A stretch of 64,000 nucleotides of DNA from Mycobacterium sp. AT1 (GCF_002043095.1 NZ_MVOC01000009.1:1-64000); one strand, 5' to 3'. Counted from the stretch's first letter, positions 28,693 to 38,488 are shown. Translations and numbers: made by a program. The notes: a model not told the origin generated them from the letters alone.

Positions 28693-30260
28693 CCGACCGC
28701 CGCACGTTCTGGTTCGTCGGCGGCAGCCACGGGGAAGGTCGCCGTCAACGTCGTGCCCTCGCCGACGGGGCTCGACACCTCGAGCCGGCCCGACACCGCC
28801 TCGACCCGGTCGCGGAGTCCGATGATCCCAGATCCGTCGCCGTCTGAGGTGGCTCCCCCGACGCCGTCGTCGCTGACCTCGATGCACAACGCGTCGCCGA
28901 TTAGACCCACCCGGATGGTGATGCCAGAAGCCTTGGCGTGCTTCGCGGAATTCGTCATCGCCTCGGCGACCACGTAGTACGCGGCCACCTCGACGGGTTC
29001 GGGGAACCGCCTGTCGAGGTCGACCCTCACGCTGGCCGGGACCACCGAACGACGGCCGAGTGCCCGAAGCGCCGGCCCGAGGCCACCCTTGGACAGGATG
29101 GCCGGATGGATGCCGCGCGACAGTTCCTGGAGGTTGGTGTAGAGGTCCGCCAGGCCGTTGATGACGTTGTCGAGTTGCTTGCGGACGGTGAGGTCGTCCG
29201 ACGGCACGGATGCCTCGATGGTGCGCAGGCCCAGACCCAGCGCCACGATGCGTTGCTGCGCGCCGTCGTGCAGATCGCGCTCGAACCCCCGCCTGGCCTG
29301 GTCGGCCGCCGCCACGACGCGCGCCCGGGACGCCTTCAGCTCGGCCTTGGTCTCCGCGTTGGAGATCGCCGTCGCGACGAGATCGGCGAAGTCGCAGACG
29401 CGTTCCTCCGTCCCGACCGGCATGGCGCCGGCTCTCACCGAACCGACCATCAACGCGCCCCTGGGCTTGCCGTCGACGGTGACGGGAGCGCCTGCGCCCG
29501 AACGCAATCCGAGCCCACGCATGCGGACGGCGATGGTGCCGGTCAGCTCCGAGTAGTCGTCGATACGCGCGGTGCTGCCGGTGTTGCGGATTCGGCTGGT
29601 GATGCTGTCACCGTCGATCGGCAGCCGCTCCCCCACCTCGAGGATCTCGCGGCCGGGCCCGTCATGCGCCGCCAGCACGGTGCAGTTGTCGTCGGCGTCG
29701 AAGCGGACGAGCGTGACGTGGTTGACGTCGAGGCCGCGCGCCAACTCGGTGACCGTCACCGGATACACCGCGGCCGGTTCGGCGCCACGGGCCACCAACG
29801 TCGCCACCCGTCGCAACGCGTCCTGCTGAGTGGCCAGGGCGGCGGCCTCGCGGCGACGCTGCTCGGCTTCCAAGGCACGTAGTCGCGCTTGCCCGGCCAG
29901 CACGTTGGCCAGCAGCGCCACGGGTAGGAAGACGGTCAACGCGGCGGTCACGCCGTCGAGGTGGAAGGACAGATAGACCAGGGCGCTGGCGATCGAGGTC
30001 GCGATAGCCAAGCCGAAGCCCCAGCCCGCCGAGATGACGAGCACGCCGAGCAAGAAGATCGCCCCAAAGGCGTTCTCGGGGGCCACCCTGGTCAGGTACA
30101 GCACCACGAGCGTCTCGGCCGCCAAGAAGCCGACGGAGACCACGATTCCCCAACCCAGCGGCCGCGCGGTCGGGCGCAGGAACAACGTGAGGAGGCGGCT
30201 GGGAACAAGGCGAAACCAGCCTTCCTGCTGGTGGTCGGCCGTCGAAAGTCGCTCGTTCAT
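28635..30260 (-). CDS. NarL-type sensor histidine kinase with GAF domain
   Basis: 541 residues. Four membrane helices (about residues 36-120) form the sensor; a coiled-coil-like linker (RLRALEAEQRRREAAAL) leads to a GAF domain (~160-305). The HisKA_3 dimerisation box carries phospho-His331 in FERDLHDGAQQRIVALGL. The ATPase domain shows the N box (EAMTNSAKHAKA), DDGVGG and GIIGLRDRVEAVSG. The ATG at 30260 is preferred over upstream options in the intergenic region. Its response regulator partner is probably the NarL-type gene at 30744-31397 on the same strand; an antiparallel receiver gene lies between them. Confidence 0.92.
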   Translation of the reverse strand: MNERLSTADHQQEGWFRLVPSRLLTLFLRPTARPLGWGIVVSVGFLAAETLVVLYLTRVAPENAFGAIFLLGVLVISAGWGFGLAIATSIASALVYLSFHLDGVTAALTVFLPVALLANVLAGQARLRALEAEQRRREAAALATQQDALRRVATLVARGAEPAAVYPVTVTELARGLDVNHVTLVRFDADDNCTVLAAHDGPGREILEVGERLPIDGDSITSRIRNTGSTARIDDYSELTGTIAVRMRGLGLRSGAGAPVTVDGKPRGALMVGSVRAGAMPVGTEERVCDFADLVATAISNAETKAELKASRARVVAAADQARRGFERDLHDGAQQRIVALGLGLRTIEASVPSDDLTVRKQLDNVINGLADLYTNLQELSRGIHPAILSKGGLGPALRALGRRSVVPASVRVDLDRRFPEPVEVAAYYVVAEAMTNSAKHAKASGITIRVGLIGDALCIEVSDDGVGGATSDGDGSGIIGLRDRVEAVSGRLEVSSPVGEGTTLTATFPVAAADEPERAAVGQPTQAPGRRPDQGVAVSS

Positions 30261-30382
30261 CGCACCGGATGCTATGCCCTCACAGGAAACTTTGCGTTCA
30301 CAGGGAAGTTTCCGGCTAGCAGCAATGCCGGACGGGTACTCGCCTGACAAGCTCGTCTCATGATGTCCTCCAGGGGTGCGCA

Positions 30383-30736
30383 ATGCGTTGTTTGATAGTC
30401 GACGACAGTGCCGACTTCCGTGACGCCGCGACCGACATGCTCGGCCGCGCGGGAATCGACGTCGTAGGCGTGGCGTGCACGGCCGAGGAAGCGTTGGCCC
30501 GATACGCGGATCTGCATCCGGACGTCACCCTCGTCGACGTCGAATTGGGCGGCGAGAGCGGATTCGACGTCGTCGAGCAACTGCACGACGCGGACGGTCC
30601 CACACCGTCGGTGATCCTCATCTCGACACACTCGGAACAGGACTACGCCGAGATGATTGCCGAGAGTTCGGCGCTTGGCTTTCTGGCGAAGTTCGCGCTG
30701 TCACCGAACGCGATCAGGGGCATGCTGGCTCGGTGA
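30383..30736 (+). CDS. stand-alone response-regulator receiver domain
   Basis: 117 residues, a single receiver domain with nothing added. The acidic pair Asp7/Asp8, phospho-acceptor Asp52 (TLVDVELGG), Ser81/Thr82 and Lys103 (FLAKFALS) are intact. An AGGGG site lies 7 nt before the ATG. It lies on the opposite strand between the kinase and its NarL-type regulator. It may act as a phosphate sink or as a second output competing for the kinase (inference). Confidence 0.9.
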   Translation: MRCLIVDDSADFRDAATDMLGRAGIDVVGVACTAEEALARYADLHPDVTLVDVELGGESGFDVVEQLHDADGPTPSVILISTHSEQDYAEMIAESSALGFLAKFALSPNAIRGMLAR

Positions 30737-30743
30737 CTCGCCG

Positions 30744-31397
30744 TCACAGCGAGTCGAGATACATGATCACCGCTCGGACCCGACGGTGTTCGTCATGGGT
30801 CTCTGGCAAGTTCAGCTTCGTGAGGATGCTGCGCACGTGCTTCTCGACGGTGCCCTCGGTCACCCAAATGCGGCCTGCGATACCGGAATTCGACAGCCCC
30901 TCGGCCATCAACGTCAGGACCTCACGTTCGCGGGTGCTCAACGCCTCCAACGGGTCGTCGCGCCGGCGAGCCGAGACCAGTTCCTGAACCAGCGCGGGAT
31001 CGATCACTGACGCCCCGCCCGCGATCCGGCCCGCGGTCTCGACGAAGTCGTCGACGTTGGTGATGCGGCTCTTGAGCAGGTACCCGACCGAGTGACCGCC
31101 GGCCAGCAGCTCCATGGCGTGTTCGACGTCGACGTGCGCCGACAGCACCAGGATCGCGATGTCGGGCCACTGTTCGCGGATGGACTTCGCGGCGTCGAGG
31201 CCCTCGGTGTCGTGCGACGGCGGCATCCGGATGTCGGTCAACACCAACCCCGGTTGACGGTCGCGGACCATGTCGAGCAGCTCGACGGCGTTGCCTGCCT
31301 GGCCGACCACCTCGAAACCCGATCGGGTCAACAGGCTGGCAAGTCCCTCACGAAGGAGGACGTCGTCGTCGGCCACCACCACGCGCACAGCATTCAT
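30744..31397 (-). CDS. NarL/FixJ-family response regulator
   Basis: 217 residues. Receiver domain with Asp10/Asp11, phospho-acceptor Asp55 (VLTDIRMPP) and Lys in GYLLKSRI; output LuxR-type helix-turn-helix LSTREREVLTLMAEGLSNSGIAGRIWVTEGTVEKHVRSIL. The ATG at 31397 is six codons inside a slightly longer frame and fits the conserved start MNAVRVVVADDD. Likely paired with the GAF kinase on the same strand. It is convergent with the receiver gene (7-bp gap). Confidence 0.93.
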   Translation of the reverse strand: MNAVRVVVADDDVLLREGLASLLTRSGFEVVGQAGNAVELLDMVRDRQPGLVLTDIRMPPSHDTEGLDAAKSIREQWPDIAILVLSAHVDVEHAMELLAGGHSVGYLLKSRITNVDDFVETAGRIAGGASVIDPALVQELVSARRRDDPLEALSTREREVLTLMAEGLSNSGIAGRIWVTEGTVEKHVRSILTKLNLPETHDEHRRVRAVIMYLDSL

Positions 31398-31510
31398 CAA
31401 GGATGATTCTTGCACCCCACGCCCGCACGACGAACTCCACGCCCGTCACGGTGCCGAATCCGCGGGCCGCGGCAAACTTCCGCCCGAAACCCGCGTGCGA
31501 CACTCTCCTG

Positions 31511-32428
31511 ATGGTTCCGTCAATTGCACGTCCCAAGCTGGAGGGCAACGTCGCCGTCGGGGACGACCGCCAGATCGGTTTCGCCGAGTTTGGTGATCCG
31601 CTGGGCCGCGCCGTCTTCTGGCTGCACGGCACCCCCGGCGCCCGCCGCCAGATTCCCGTCGAGGCGCGGGTCTACGCGGAGCGCAACCACATCCGGCTGA
31701 TCGGCGTCGACCGACCCGGCATCGGCTCGTCGACCCCGTTCCAGTACGAGAACGTGCTGGCGTTCGCCGACGACCTCAGGACCATCGCCGACGTCCTCGG
31801 CATCGACAAGATGGCGATCATCGGTCTGTCCGGCGGCGGGCCCTACACCTTGGCCTGCGCGGCGGCGATGCCCGACCGCGTCGTGACGGTAGGCGTGCTC
31901 GGCGGCGTCGCCCCGGCCGTCGGGCCGGAGGCCATCAGCGGCGGACTGATGTCGTTGGGATCGGCGATCGCCCCCTTCATGCCGGTGATCGGGCTGCCGC
32001 TGCGACTTGCGGCGGTCGGGTTGATCCGCATGATCAAACCCCTCGGCGAACGCGCGGTGGACATGTACGGCCGGGTATCCCCCGAAGGTGACCGGCGTCT
32101 GCTGGCCCGTCCCGAATTCAAGGCGATGTTCCTCGACGACCTGCTCAACGGCAGCCGCAAGCAGATGGCGGCGCCGTTCGCCGACGTCGTCGTCTTCGCC
32201 AAGGACTGGGGCTTCCGCCTCGACGAGGTCAAGGTGCCGGTGCGCTGGTGGCACGGCGACAAGGACCACATCATCCCGTTCGCGCACGGCGAGCACGTGG
32301 TGGCCCTGCTACCCGACGCCGAGTTGTACACGCTGCCCGGCGAAAGCCATCTCGCCGGTCTCGGCTACGCCGAGGAGATCCTCGACCGTCTGGTGGCGTT
32401 GTGGGACGACCTCGAGCCGGGTGTCTGA
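31511..32428 (+). CDS. alpha/beta hydrolase
   Basis: 305 residues with oxyanion loop FWLHGTPGARR, nucleophile Ser107 in IIGLSGGGPYTL, acid Asp in WWHGDKDHIIPF and His in LPGESHLAG. This is the common mycobacterial esterase/lipase-like fold of unknown substrate. The ATG at 31511 is preferred over an earlier one because the region upstream overlaps the promoter of the response-regulator gene. The stop abuts that of the next, oppositely oriented hydrolase. Confidence 0.88.
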   Translation: MVPSIARPKLEGNVAVGDDRQIGFAEFGDPLGRAVFWLHGTPGARRQIPVEARVYAERNHIRLIGVDRPGIGSSTPFQYENVLAFADDLRTIADVLGIDKMAIIGLSGGGPYTLACAAAMPDRVVTVGVLGGVAPAVGPEAISGGLMSLGSAIAPFMPVIGLPLRLAAVGLIRMIKPLGERAVDMYGRVSPEGDRRLLARPEFKAMFLDDLLNGSRKQMAAPFADVVVFAKDWGFRLDEVKVPVRWWHGDKDHIIPFAHGEHVVALLPDAELYTLPGESHLAGLGYAEEILDRLVALWDDLEPGV

Positions 32429-33658
32429 CTACGTCTGCGCGGCGGGAGCCTGAGCTCGCCCGAGAATTCGGTCGATCCAGTCGAAGGCGTATCCCTCGAA
32501 GAGAGTGCTGCCCAACCCTTCACAGTGCCCGCCCGCACCCTCGGCTTCGCTGAACGTCGTCAGGCGTCGCTCGCACCTCAACTTGTCGAACAGCAGCTCA
32601 CCCTGCGCCGCGAAGTCACCCTCACCCTCGGTGAGCAGAGTCGGGCACTTGATCTTGCCTGCGGCGTCCTCCAACGTGAAGGTCAGCTGCTTGCGGAGGA
32701 AGTCGCCTACGGTCGCCGTCCCCATCGCCGCCATGCGCGAGCCGTACCACTCGACGTTGCGTGGGCCGTCGACCGCCTTCTCGAGCTGGGCATCGAGTTC
32801 TGCGTCACGGGCCAGCAGCCGCGCCAGGAAGTCGTCGGCATCGTCGTGACCCAGGGTCTTGGCGAATGCGCCGATCCGCGAAGCGAAGTCGTACTGCCCG
32901 GGGTCGGCCACCAGGGCAGCCACCCTGGACTCGAACGCCGTCGCCCGGGGGCCGAGATACCCGCCGAAGGAGCGGCCCATGACGATGATCGCGTGCGGGT
33001 GCACGCCGTCCTGTTGAAGCAGCCAGTCGAAGGCCTCGGCGAACGGCACCTCGAAGTCGGGACGGAAGGTGCGCCGGTGCTCGTAAAGGGTGCCGCCCTG
33101 CCCGGGACCTTCGAAGACGAAGAAGTTGTACCCGCGCGGCAGCGCCATGTAGCCGGTGGACACGTAGCCCGCCTCGGCGGTCGAGTCGAATCCGCACGGC
33201 GCCAGGATCGTCGGCCGTGGCGTGTCGGCATCCGCGGGACGAAACAGGTAACCGGTCATCGTGACGCCGTCGTACGGGATCTCGACGGTCGTGGTGTGGC
33301 AGTCGAGCAGGGGCAGCGCCGCACGGAAGGCGAGGCGATGCCGGCGCCAGGCTTCCTGTAGTCGCTCGTCGTCGATGTCGTGGCGGATGAAGAAGAACGC
33401 CTGGCGCCAGTATTCGGACGCGCGCAGGAAGGCCTTGCGGGCCGTCACGACGTGCCCGCCGCGCAGGGCGTCCTCGGCCAGCGTGTTGGCCACCTCGGCG
33501 GTCGCCGACCATTCGGAGTACCAAGAGTCGTAGTCCCCGTCGACCACTCGGCCTGCGGTCGTCATGACTTCGCCGAGGTCGGCGGCATTGGCCGAGACTG
33601 CGATCATCGTCCGCCCCAGCTGGGCGTCCATCTCCGTGTCGTCGAGCAGTATCTTCAC
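32429..33658 (-). CDS. alpha/beta hydrolase of the FrsA/DUF1100 type
   Basis: 409 residues: a helical N-terminal cap domain (to ~residue 120) and a C-terminal hydrolase core with Ser230 in VMGRSFGGYLG, a likely acid in LLTEGEGDFAAQG and His in GAGGHCEG. The layout matches bacterial cap-domain hydrolases such as 2,6-dihydropseudooxynicotine hydrolase, which break C-C or ester bonds. Substrate unknown. No gap to the neighbouring stop. The 135 bp between this gene and the next holds no recognisable gene. Confidence 0.85.
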   Translation of the reverse strand: MKILLDDTEMDAQLGRTMIAVSANAADLGEVMTTAGRVVDGDYDSWYSEWSATAEVANTLAEDALRGGHVVTARKAFLRASEYWRQAFFFIRHDIDDERLQEAWRRHRLAFRAALPLLDCHTTTVEIPYDGVTMTGYLFRPADADTPRPTILAPCGFDSTAEAGYVSTGYMALPRGYNFFVFEGPGQGGTLYEHRRTFRPDFEVPFAEAFDWLLQQDGVHPHAIIVMGRSFGGYLGPRATAFESRVAALVADPGQYDFASRIGAFAKTLGHDDADDFLARLLARDAELDAQLEKAVDGPRNVEWYGSRMAAMGTATVGDFLRKQLTFTLEDAAGKIKCPTLLTEGEGDFAAQGELLFDKLRCERRLTTFSEAEGAGGHCEGLGSTLFEGYAFDWIDRILGRAQAPAAQT

Positions 33659-33793
33659 TAGCCGTTGATTCCCATCTGCGGACCTTCGTCGGGAGTACCC
33701 ATGTTCAGACCGTCAAACTGACGATTTCGTGAACCCCGTCCCGTCACCGGCGACGAGCCTATCGTCGGCAGCGCCTCGGGCGTCGTCCATCCC

Positions 33794-36250
33794 TCAGCGA
33801 ATCCGCGTGTTGGACGGGTCGTACAGGGGCTTGAGGGACACGGTGACGGGGTGCAGCACCCCGCCGACGTTGACCTGGTATAAGCCGGCGTCCACCCACG
33901 TGGCGTCGACCTTCTCCTGGTCACCGGACCGCACGTAGGCAAGGCCGACGCACGCACCCGTCGTCTCCGCCCACGCCGCTGAGGTCACCTGGCCGGCGAC
34001 CTCACCGTTGCGCAGGATCAGTTCACCGCCCCAGAGCATGGCGTCGGGCGCGTCGACGCGGAAGCCCACCACCCGGCGCCGCGGCCCGTCGGCCTTGGCC
34101 TTCTCGAGCGCAGCCCGACCCAGGAAGTCGACGTCGGTGGCCAGCTTGCAGGCGAACAGCAACCCGGCCTCGACCGGATTGTCGCCGGGGGTCAACTCGC
34201 GGCCGAACGCCCGGTAGCCCTTCTCCAACCTCAACGATTCGATCGCGTAGTAGCCGCCGCGGACCACCCCGAACTCGGCGCCCGCGGCCATCAGATCCTC
34301 GTACACCCCGACCGCGAACTCGGTGGGAACGTAGAGCTCCCAGCCGAGCTCCCCCACATACGTGATGCGAGTGGCGCGAACTTCTGCGTAGCCCAGGCTG
34401 ATTCGCTGACTGGTACCGAACGGGAACGCCTCGTCACCGAGGTCGGCGTCGGCCAGGATGGCCAGCAGGTCCCGCGACCGAGGTCCCATCACGCCGAACA
34501 CCGCGAGCGAGGACGTGACGTCTACCAACTGAGCCCGCGCGCCGGCGGGCAGGTTCCGAGCGATGTGGTCCTTGTCCCGCTCGGTCGTCGCGGCGCTGCT
34601 GACGATGAGGAATTCGTCGGCGGCGGTGCGGGTGACGGTGACGTCGGACTCGTAACAGCCGCGGTCGTTGAGCATGCCGGTGTAGACGCACGACCCCACG
34701 TCGACGGCCATGTCGGCGGTGCACAGCCACTGCAGCGCCGCCTCGGCGTCGGGTCCGGCCAGGAGGTACTTCGAGAAGGACGTCTGGTCGAAGACCGCTA
34801 CCGCGGTGCGGGTGGCGACCTGCTCGGCGGCGGAGTACGGCAGCCAGTTCTGCTTGCCCCAGGAGTACTCGATGATGGGCTCGACCCCCTCGGGGGCGAA
34901 GAAGTTGGCCCGCTCCCAACCCATCCGGCTGCCAAAGTTGGCTCCTGCCGCGACGAGGAGGTGGTGCACAGGAGAGCGACGGAACGGCCGCGCCGTCGTC
35001 ATTTCCCGGTTTGGCCAAGGGATTTCGTAGTGCAAGCCGAGCACCTCGGACACCCGGTCGTGCAACCACCTGGTGTTGCCGTTGAACGGCGCGAACCGAC
35101 GCACGTCGACGCTGGTGAGGTCCGTCGTCGGCGACCCGTTCGAGATCCACTCGGCCAGTGCGCGTCCCGCACCACCGGCGGAGGCGATGCCGACGGAGTT
35201 GAAGCCCGCGGCGACGAAGAAGTTGGCCACCTCCGGCGCCTCACCGAGGATGAACTGGTTGTCCGGGGTGAAACTCTCCGGGCCGTTGTACAGCTTCTTG
35301 AGCCCGGTCTCCTCGAGCACGGGGATCCGCAACAGCGCGTTGTCCATCAGGATCTGAAAGTGCTCCCAATCTTCTTCCAGCAGTTGGAATTCGAAGGGGT
35401 ACGGGATGGCGTCCGGGCTGACCCACGGCTTGGCCTCCGGCTCGAAGCCGCCGATGACGAGGCCGCCGACCTCCTCCTTGAAGTAGGTGTAGCCGTCGGG
35501 GTCCCGCAGGATCGGCATGTCCGGGTGCACGCCGACGATGGGCTCGGTCACGACGTAGAAGTGCTCGGCCGAGTGCAGCGGGACGTTCACACCCGCCAGC
35601 GAACCGATCTGCTTGGCCCACTGGCCCGCACAATTGACGACGATCTCGGCCTCGACGTCGCCGAGATCCGTCCGTACCCCGGTGACCCTGCCACCTTCGG
35701 TGTTCACGCCGACCACCCTGGTGCGCTCCATGATTCGAGCACCCCGCATTCGGGCGCCCTTGGCCAGCGCCTGGGTCAGATCGGACGGATTGGCCTTGCC
35801 GTCGGCCGGCAACCAGATGGCCCCGACGAGGTCGTCGATGCGGATCACCGGATAGTGCTCGAGGGCCTCGAGCGGGGTGAGCAGCTCGCACTCCAGGTCG
35901 AAGGCCGCGGCGTTGGCGGCGGTGCGACGCAACTGGATCATCCGATCCTCCGTGCGTGCCACCGTCACCCCGCCGCACTGCTTGTAGCCCGCCGTCAACC
36001 CGGTCTCGGCTTCGAGCTCGCGGTAGAGCTCCGTCGAGTACTGCACCAGCCGGGTACCGCTCTCCGAGGCGCGCAGCTGACCCACCAGACCCGCGGCGTG
36101 CCAGGTGGTTCCGCAGGACAGCTGGCCCTGTTCGAGAAGCAACACGTCGGTGATGCCGAGCTTGGTCAGGTGATAGGCCACGCTGGTGCCGATCACACCA
36201 CCGCCGATCACTACGACCCTGGCGCGACTGGGCAAGGTGTTGTCGCTCAT
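33794..36250 (-). CDS. dimethylglycine/sarcosine dehydrogenase-like FAD enzyme with GcvT domain
   Basis: 818 residues. The N-terminal FAD domain starts with VVVIGGGVIGTSVAYHL and has the His51 of TTWHAAGL that carries covalent FAD in dimethylglycine dehydrogenase. The C-terminal ~400 residues are a GcvT/aminomethyltransferase domain (FGVMGPRSRDLLAIL, ESLRLEKGYRAFGREL, NPVEAGL), which passes the methyl-derived carbon to tetrahydrofolate. The protein should oxidatively demethylate a methylated amino acid or amine such as dimethylglycine or sarcosine. It follows a choline-kinase-like gene by 21 bp, in an operon with cinA, so the substrate may be linked to choline-type compounds. Confidence 0.88.
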   Translation of the reverse strand: MSDNTLPSRARVVVIGGGVIGTSVAYHLTKLGITDVLLLEQGQLSCGTTWHAAGLVGQLRASESGTRLVQYSTELYRELEAETGLTAGYKQCGGVTVARTEDRMIQLRRTAANAAAFDLECELLTPLEALEHYPVIRIDDLVGAIWLPADGKANPSDLTQALAKGARMRGARIMERTRVVGVNTEGGRVTGVRTDLGDVEAEIVVNCAGQWAKQIGSLAGVNVPLHSAEHFYVVTEPIVGVHPDMPILRDPDGYTYFKEEVGGLVIGGFEPEAKPWVSPDAIPYPFEFQLLEEDWEHFQILMDNALLRIPVLEETGLKKLYNGPESFTPDNQFILGEAPEVANFFVAAGFNSVGIASAGGAGRALAEWISNGSPTTDLTSVDVRRFAPFNGNTRWLHDRVSEVLGLHYEIPWPNREMTTARPFRRSPVHHLLVAAGANFGSRMGWERANFFAPEGVEPIIEYSWGKQNWLPYSAAEQVATRTAVAVFDQTSFSKYLLAGPDAEAALQWLCTADMAVDVGSCVYTGMLNDRGCYESDVTVTRTAADEFLIVSSAATTERDKDHIARNLPAGARAQLVDVTSSLAVFGVMGPRSRDLLAILADADLGDEAFPFGTSQRISLGYAEVRATRITYVGELGWELYVPTEFAVGVYEDLMAAGAEFGVVRGGYYAIESLRLEKGYRAFGRELTPGDNPVEAGLLFACKLATDVDFLGRAALEKAKADGPRRRVVGFRVDAPDAMLWGGELILRNGEVAGQVTSAAWAETTGACVGLAYVRSGDQEKVDATWVDAGLYQVNVGGVLHPVTVSLKPLYDPSNTRIR

Positions 36251-36271
36251 CGGTTCGTCTCTCCCATGGTG

Positions 36272-37195
36272 TCAGTCCCCGGTCCTGGCGTCGTCGAGAA
36301 GGCGGGTGAAGTCTGGGCCCTTGAACTCCTCGACGGCGTTGTCGTAGCGTTCCATCGCCCACTCCCAGAAGTCGAATTCAAGTGTGCTGCTTCCATTTTG
36401 GATGCATCCCCACAACGTCCAGCCGTACTGGGAGACGGTGCCCTGGAGCCGTGCCCTTGCCAGTTCGTGACGCGTCGTGCGGCCGTAGTACGCGGTGACC
36501 AGCTCCTCGAGTTGCTCGAGGGACAAGCCGTTGTCGCGCCAGATGTTTCCGAGCTCGAAGGTGGGGTCGTTGTTGCCCGAGTACTCGTAGTCGATCAGCC
36601 AGATCTTGTCACCGTCGAGGACGAAGTTTGCCGCCAGCAGGTCGTTGTTGCACGGCACCGACACCCGATCGGGATGCGCGAGCGCCGCCTGAATCGACTC
36701 GAACTGGCCGGCGAAGTCCAAATATCCCGCGGGGAGCCTAAATCCGTGTGACTCGACGATTCTCAGGTACGCCGACTGTCGCGCGAACATGTCGAAGTCG
36801 TTGCGGAACCGCGGCCCGCCGTGCAGGGTCCGGCACGCCACGGCGGCCTTCGCGATGACGCCCTCGCGCGCGAAGTCTTCCTTGGTCAGCGTCACACCGT
36901 TCAGGTATCCGATGAGCAGGATGCCGAGGTCGGGACGGTAGTCGACGACGGGTGCGCCGACGCCGGCCTCCTCTGCTGCTCGGGAGTTGAAGTGCTCGTC
37001 GTCGCGGTCGATGGCCAGCAGCTCCGATGAGCTACCCGAGCACCTCGCCACGTACACGCCGTCGGAGGTGGTGATCTTCACGTTGCGGTTGGTGAGCCCT
37101 CCCTCGAGGTCCTCGACCACCCGCTCCCGCCCCGCGAGCACCGGCAATCGATCCAGACGATCGTTGAGCTCGGAGTCGCTGAGCGAGAAGGGCAT
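36272..37195 (-). CDS. choline/aminoglycoside-kinase-family phosphotransferase
   Basis: 307 residues. The Brenner-type catalytic motif reads VPCNNDLLAANFVLDGDKIWLIDYEYSG: the catalytic Asp185 and metal-binding Asp202 are kept, but the usual His of HNDL is Asn183. GGLTNRNVKI is the nucleotide-binding opening seen in choline kinases. The tail with IQNGSSTLEFDFWEWAMERYD resembles LicA-type choline kinases. It is probably co-transcribed with cinA (6-bp gap) and the dehydrogenase. The substrate may be choline, ethanolamine or a related methylated alcohol. Confidence 0.83.
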   Translation of the reverse strand: MPFSLSDSELNDRLDRLPVLAGRERVVEDLEGGLTNRNVKITTSDGVYVARCSGSSSELLAIDRDDEHFNSRAAEEAGVGAPVVDYRPDLGILLIGYLNGVTLTKEDFAREGVIAKAAVACRTLHGGPRFRNDFDMFARQSAYLRIVESHGFRLPAGYLDFAGQFESIQAALAHPDRVSVPCNNDLLAANFVLDGDKIWLIDYEYSGNNDPTFELGNIWRDNGLSLEQLEELVTAYYGRTTRHELARARLQGTVSQYGWTLWGCIQNGSSTLEFDFWEWAMERYDNAVEEFKGPDFTRLLDDARTGD

Positions 37196-37201
37196 CGGCG
37201 T

Positions 37202-38488
37202 TCAGTCGGCGTCGCCGGATGCCACGAGGATGCGCCGTAGCAGATGCATCGCGACGGTGGTGGATCGCTCGCGGACGTCGGATCGGTCGCCGGGCAACAA
37301 CAGCGTCCTGGTCAGTGTCGGCCCCTCGGCGAGGCGGACGCAGAAGCAGACGGTGCCCACCGGCTTCTCGGTACTCCCCCCGCCCGGGCCCGCGATCCCG
37401 GTGATCGCGACCGCGGTGTCGGCGCCGAAGCGGTCCAGGGCACCGGCCGCCATGGCCTCGGCCACCGGTTCCGACACCGCGCCGTGGGCTGCCAGCAGCT
37501 GCTCGTCCACGCCGAGCAAGTTCGTCTTGGCGTCGTTGGAATAGCTCACGACACCGCCCGCGACGTACGCCGACGAGCCGGCCCGGTCGGTGAGTCTCGC
37601 GGCAACCATTCCCGCAGTGCAGGATTCGGCCGTCGCGATCGTCCGGCCTGCCAACAGATCCGCGACCTGGTCGTCCACAAGGGCGCCGTCGGTGGAGAAC
37701 AGCTGCGCCCCATGTCGTTCACGCAACAGTTCCAGCAGGGCGGCGTAGACGTCGGCGGCGTCGGGTTCGTAGCGGGTGACGATCTCCAGTTCACCGCGTC
37801 GCAGACAGGTGGTGATCTCGAGCCGGTCGAAGCCGGCGATGCCGACCTCGCCGTCGCGCAGGGTCTCGGCGAGTGCCGATTCGGGCAGCCCGAACATGCG
37901 GACCGTGGCCTGGACGAACTCCGTGCGGCCGGCGATCGCCGCCTGCACCCCGACCGTTCCAACGGCCTTGTCCCACATGGGTTGTAGCTCTCGCGGCGGG
38001 CCGGGAAGCACCACCACGGTAGGGGTGCCGGGCACGACGACGCCGGGGGCCGTTCCCACCGGGCCAAGGATCTCCGCACCGGCAGGCACCATGGCCTGCT
38101 TGCGGTTGGCCGCCAGCACCGACTCGAAGTCGACGCCGTTCCAGGACTGCGAGCGGCTCATCATGTTCTTGAGGATGTCGGCGATGGTCGCCTCCAGCGC
38201 CGCGTCCAGCACCAGGTCCCGACCGCAGAACTTCGCCACCGTCGCGACCGTCATGTCGTCGGCGGTGGGGCCGAGCCCACCGCTGGTGACGATCAGGTCG
38301 ACACCCTCGTCGGCGAGGAAGCGCAGCTGCGCCTCGATGTCGGACGGCCGGTCTCCGCAGATCGTGACGTGCGCCAACTCGACGCCCAGTTCCAGCAGCC
38401 GGTCGGCGAGCCAGGGACCGTTGCGGTCCTGAACCCGACCGGTGAGGACTTCGGTTCCGGTGACGACGATTCCCGCGCGTGCGCTCAC
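37202..38488 (-). CDS. cinA: CinA-like protein (NMN amidohydrolase / competence-damage protein)
   Basis: 428 residues when begun at the GTG that starts [21 protein letters not shown], the conserved mycobacterial CinA opening. The N-terminal domain is the MoaB/MogA-like COG1058 type ([20 protein letters not shown]); the C-terminal domain (residues ~265-425) has the CinA amidohydrolase signature [35 protein letters not shown]. The C-terminal domain deamidates nicotinamide mononucleotide in related bacteria. It is the first gene of a three-gene minus-strand unit. Confidence 0.92.
   Translation of the reverse strand: MSARAGIVVTGTEVLTGRVQDRNGPWLADRLLELGVELAHVTICGDRPSDIEAQLRFLADEGVDLIVTSGGLGPTADDMTVATVAKFCGRDLVLDAALEATIADILKNMMSRSQSWNGVDFESVLAANRKQAMVPAGAEILGPVGTAPGVVVPGTPTVVVLPGPPRELQPMWDKAVGTVGVQAAIAGRTEFVQATVRMFGLPESALAETLRDGEVGIAGFDRLEITTCLRRGELEIVTRYEPDAADVYAALLELLRERHGAQLFSTDGALVDDQVADLLAGRTIATAESCTAGMVAARLTDRAGSSAYVAGGVVSYSNDAKTNLLGVDEQLLAAHGAVSEPVAEAMAAGALDRFGADTAVAITGIAGPGGGSTEKPVGTVCFCVRLAEGPTLTRTLLLPGDRSDVRERSTTVAMHLLRRILVASGDAD

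Noticed and set aside
33659..33793. Possible small gene between the FrsA-like hydrolase and the dehydrogenase
   Set aside because: No start with ribosome site and no conserved-looking product; I see nothing in this 135-bp gap.
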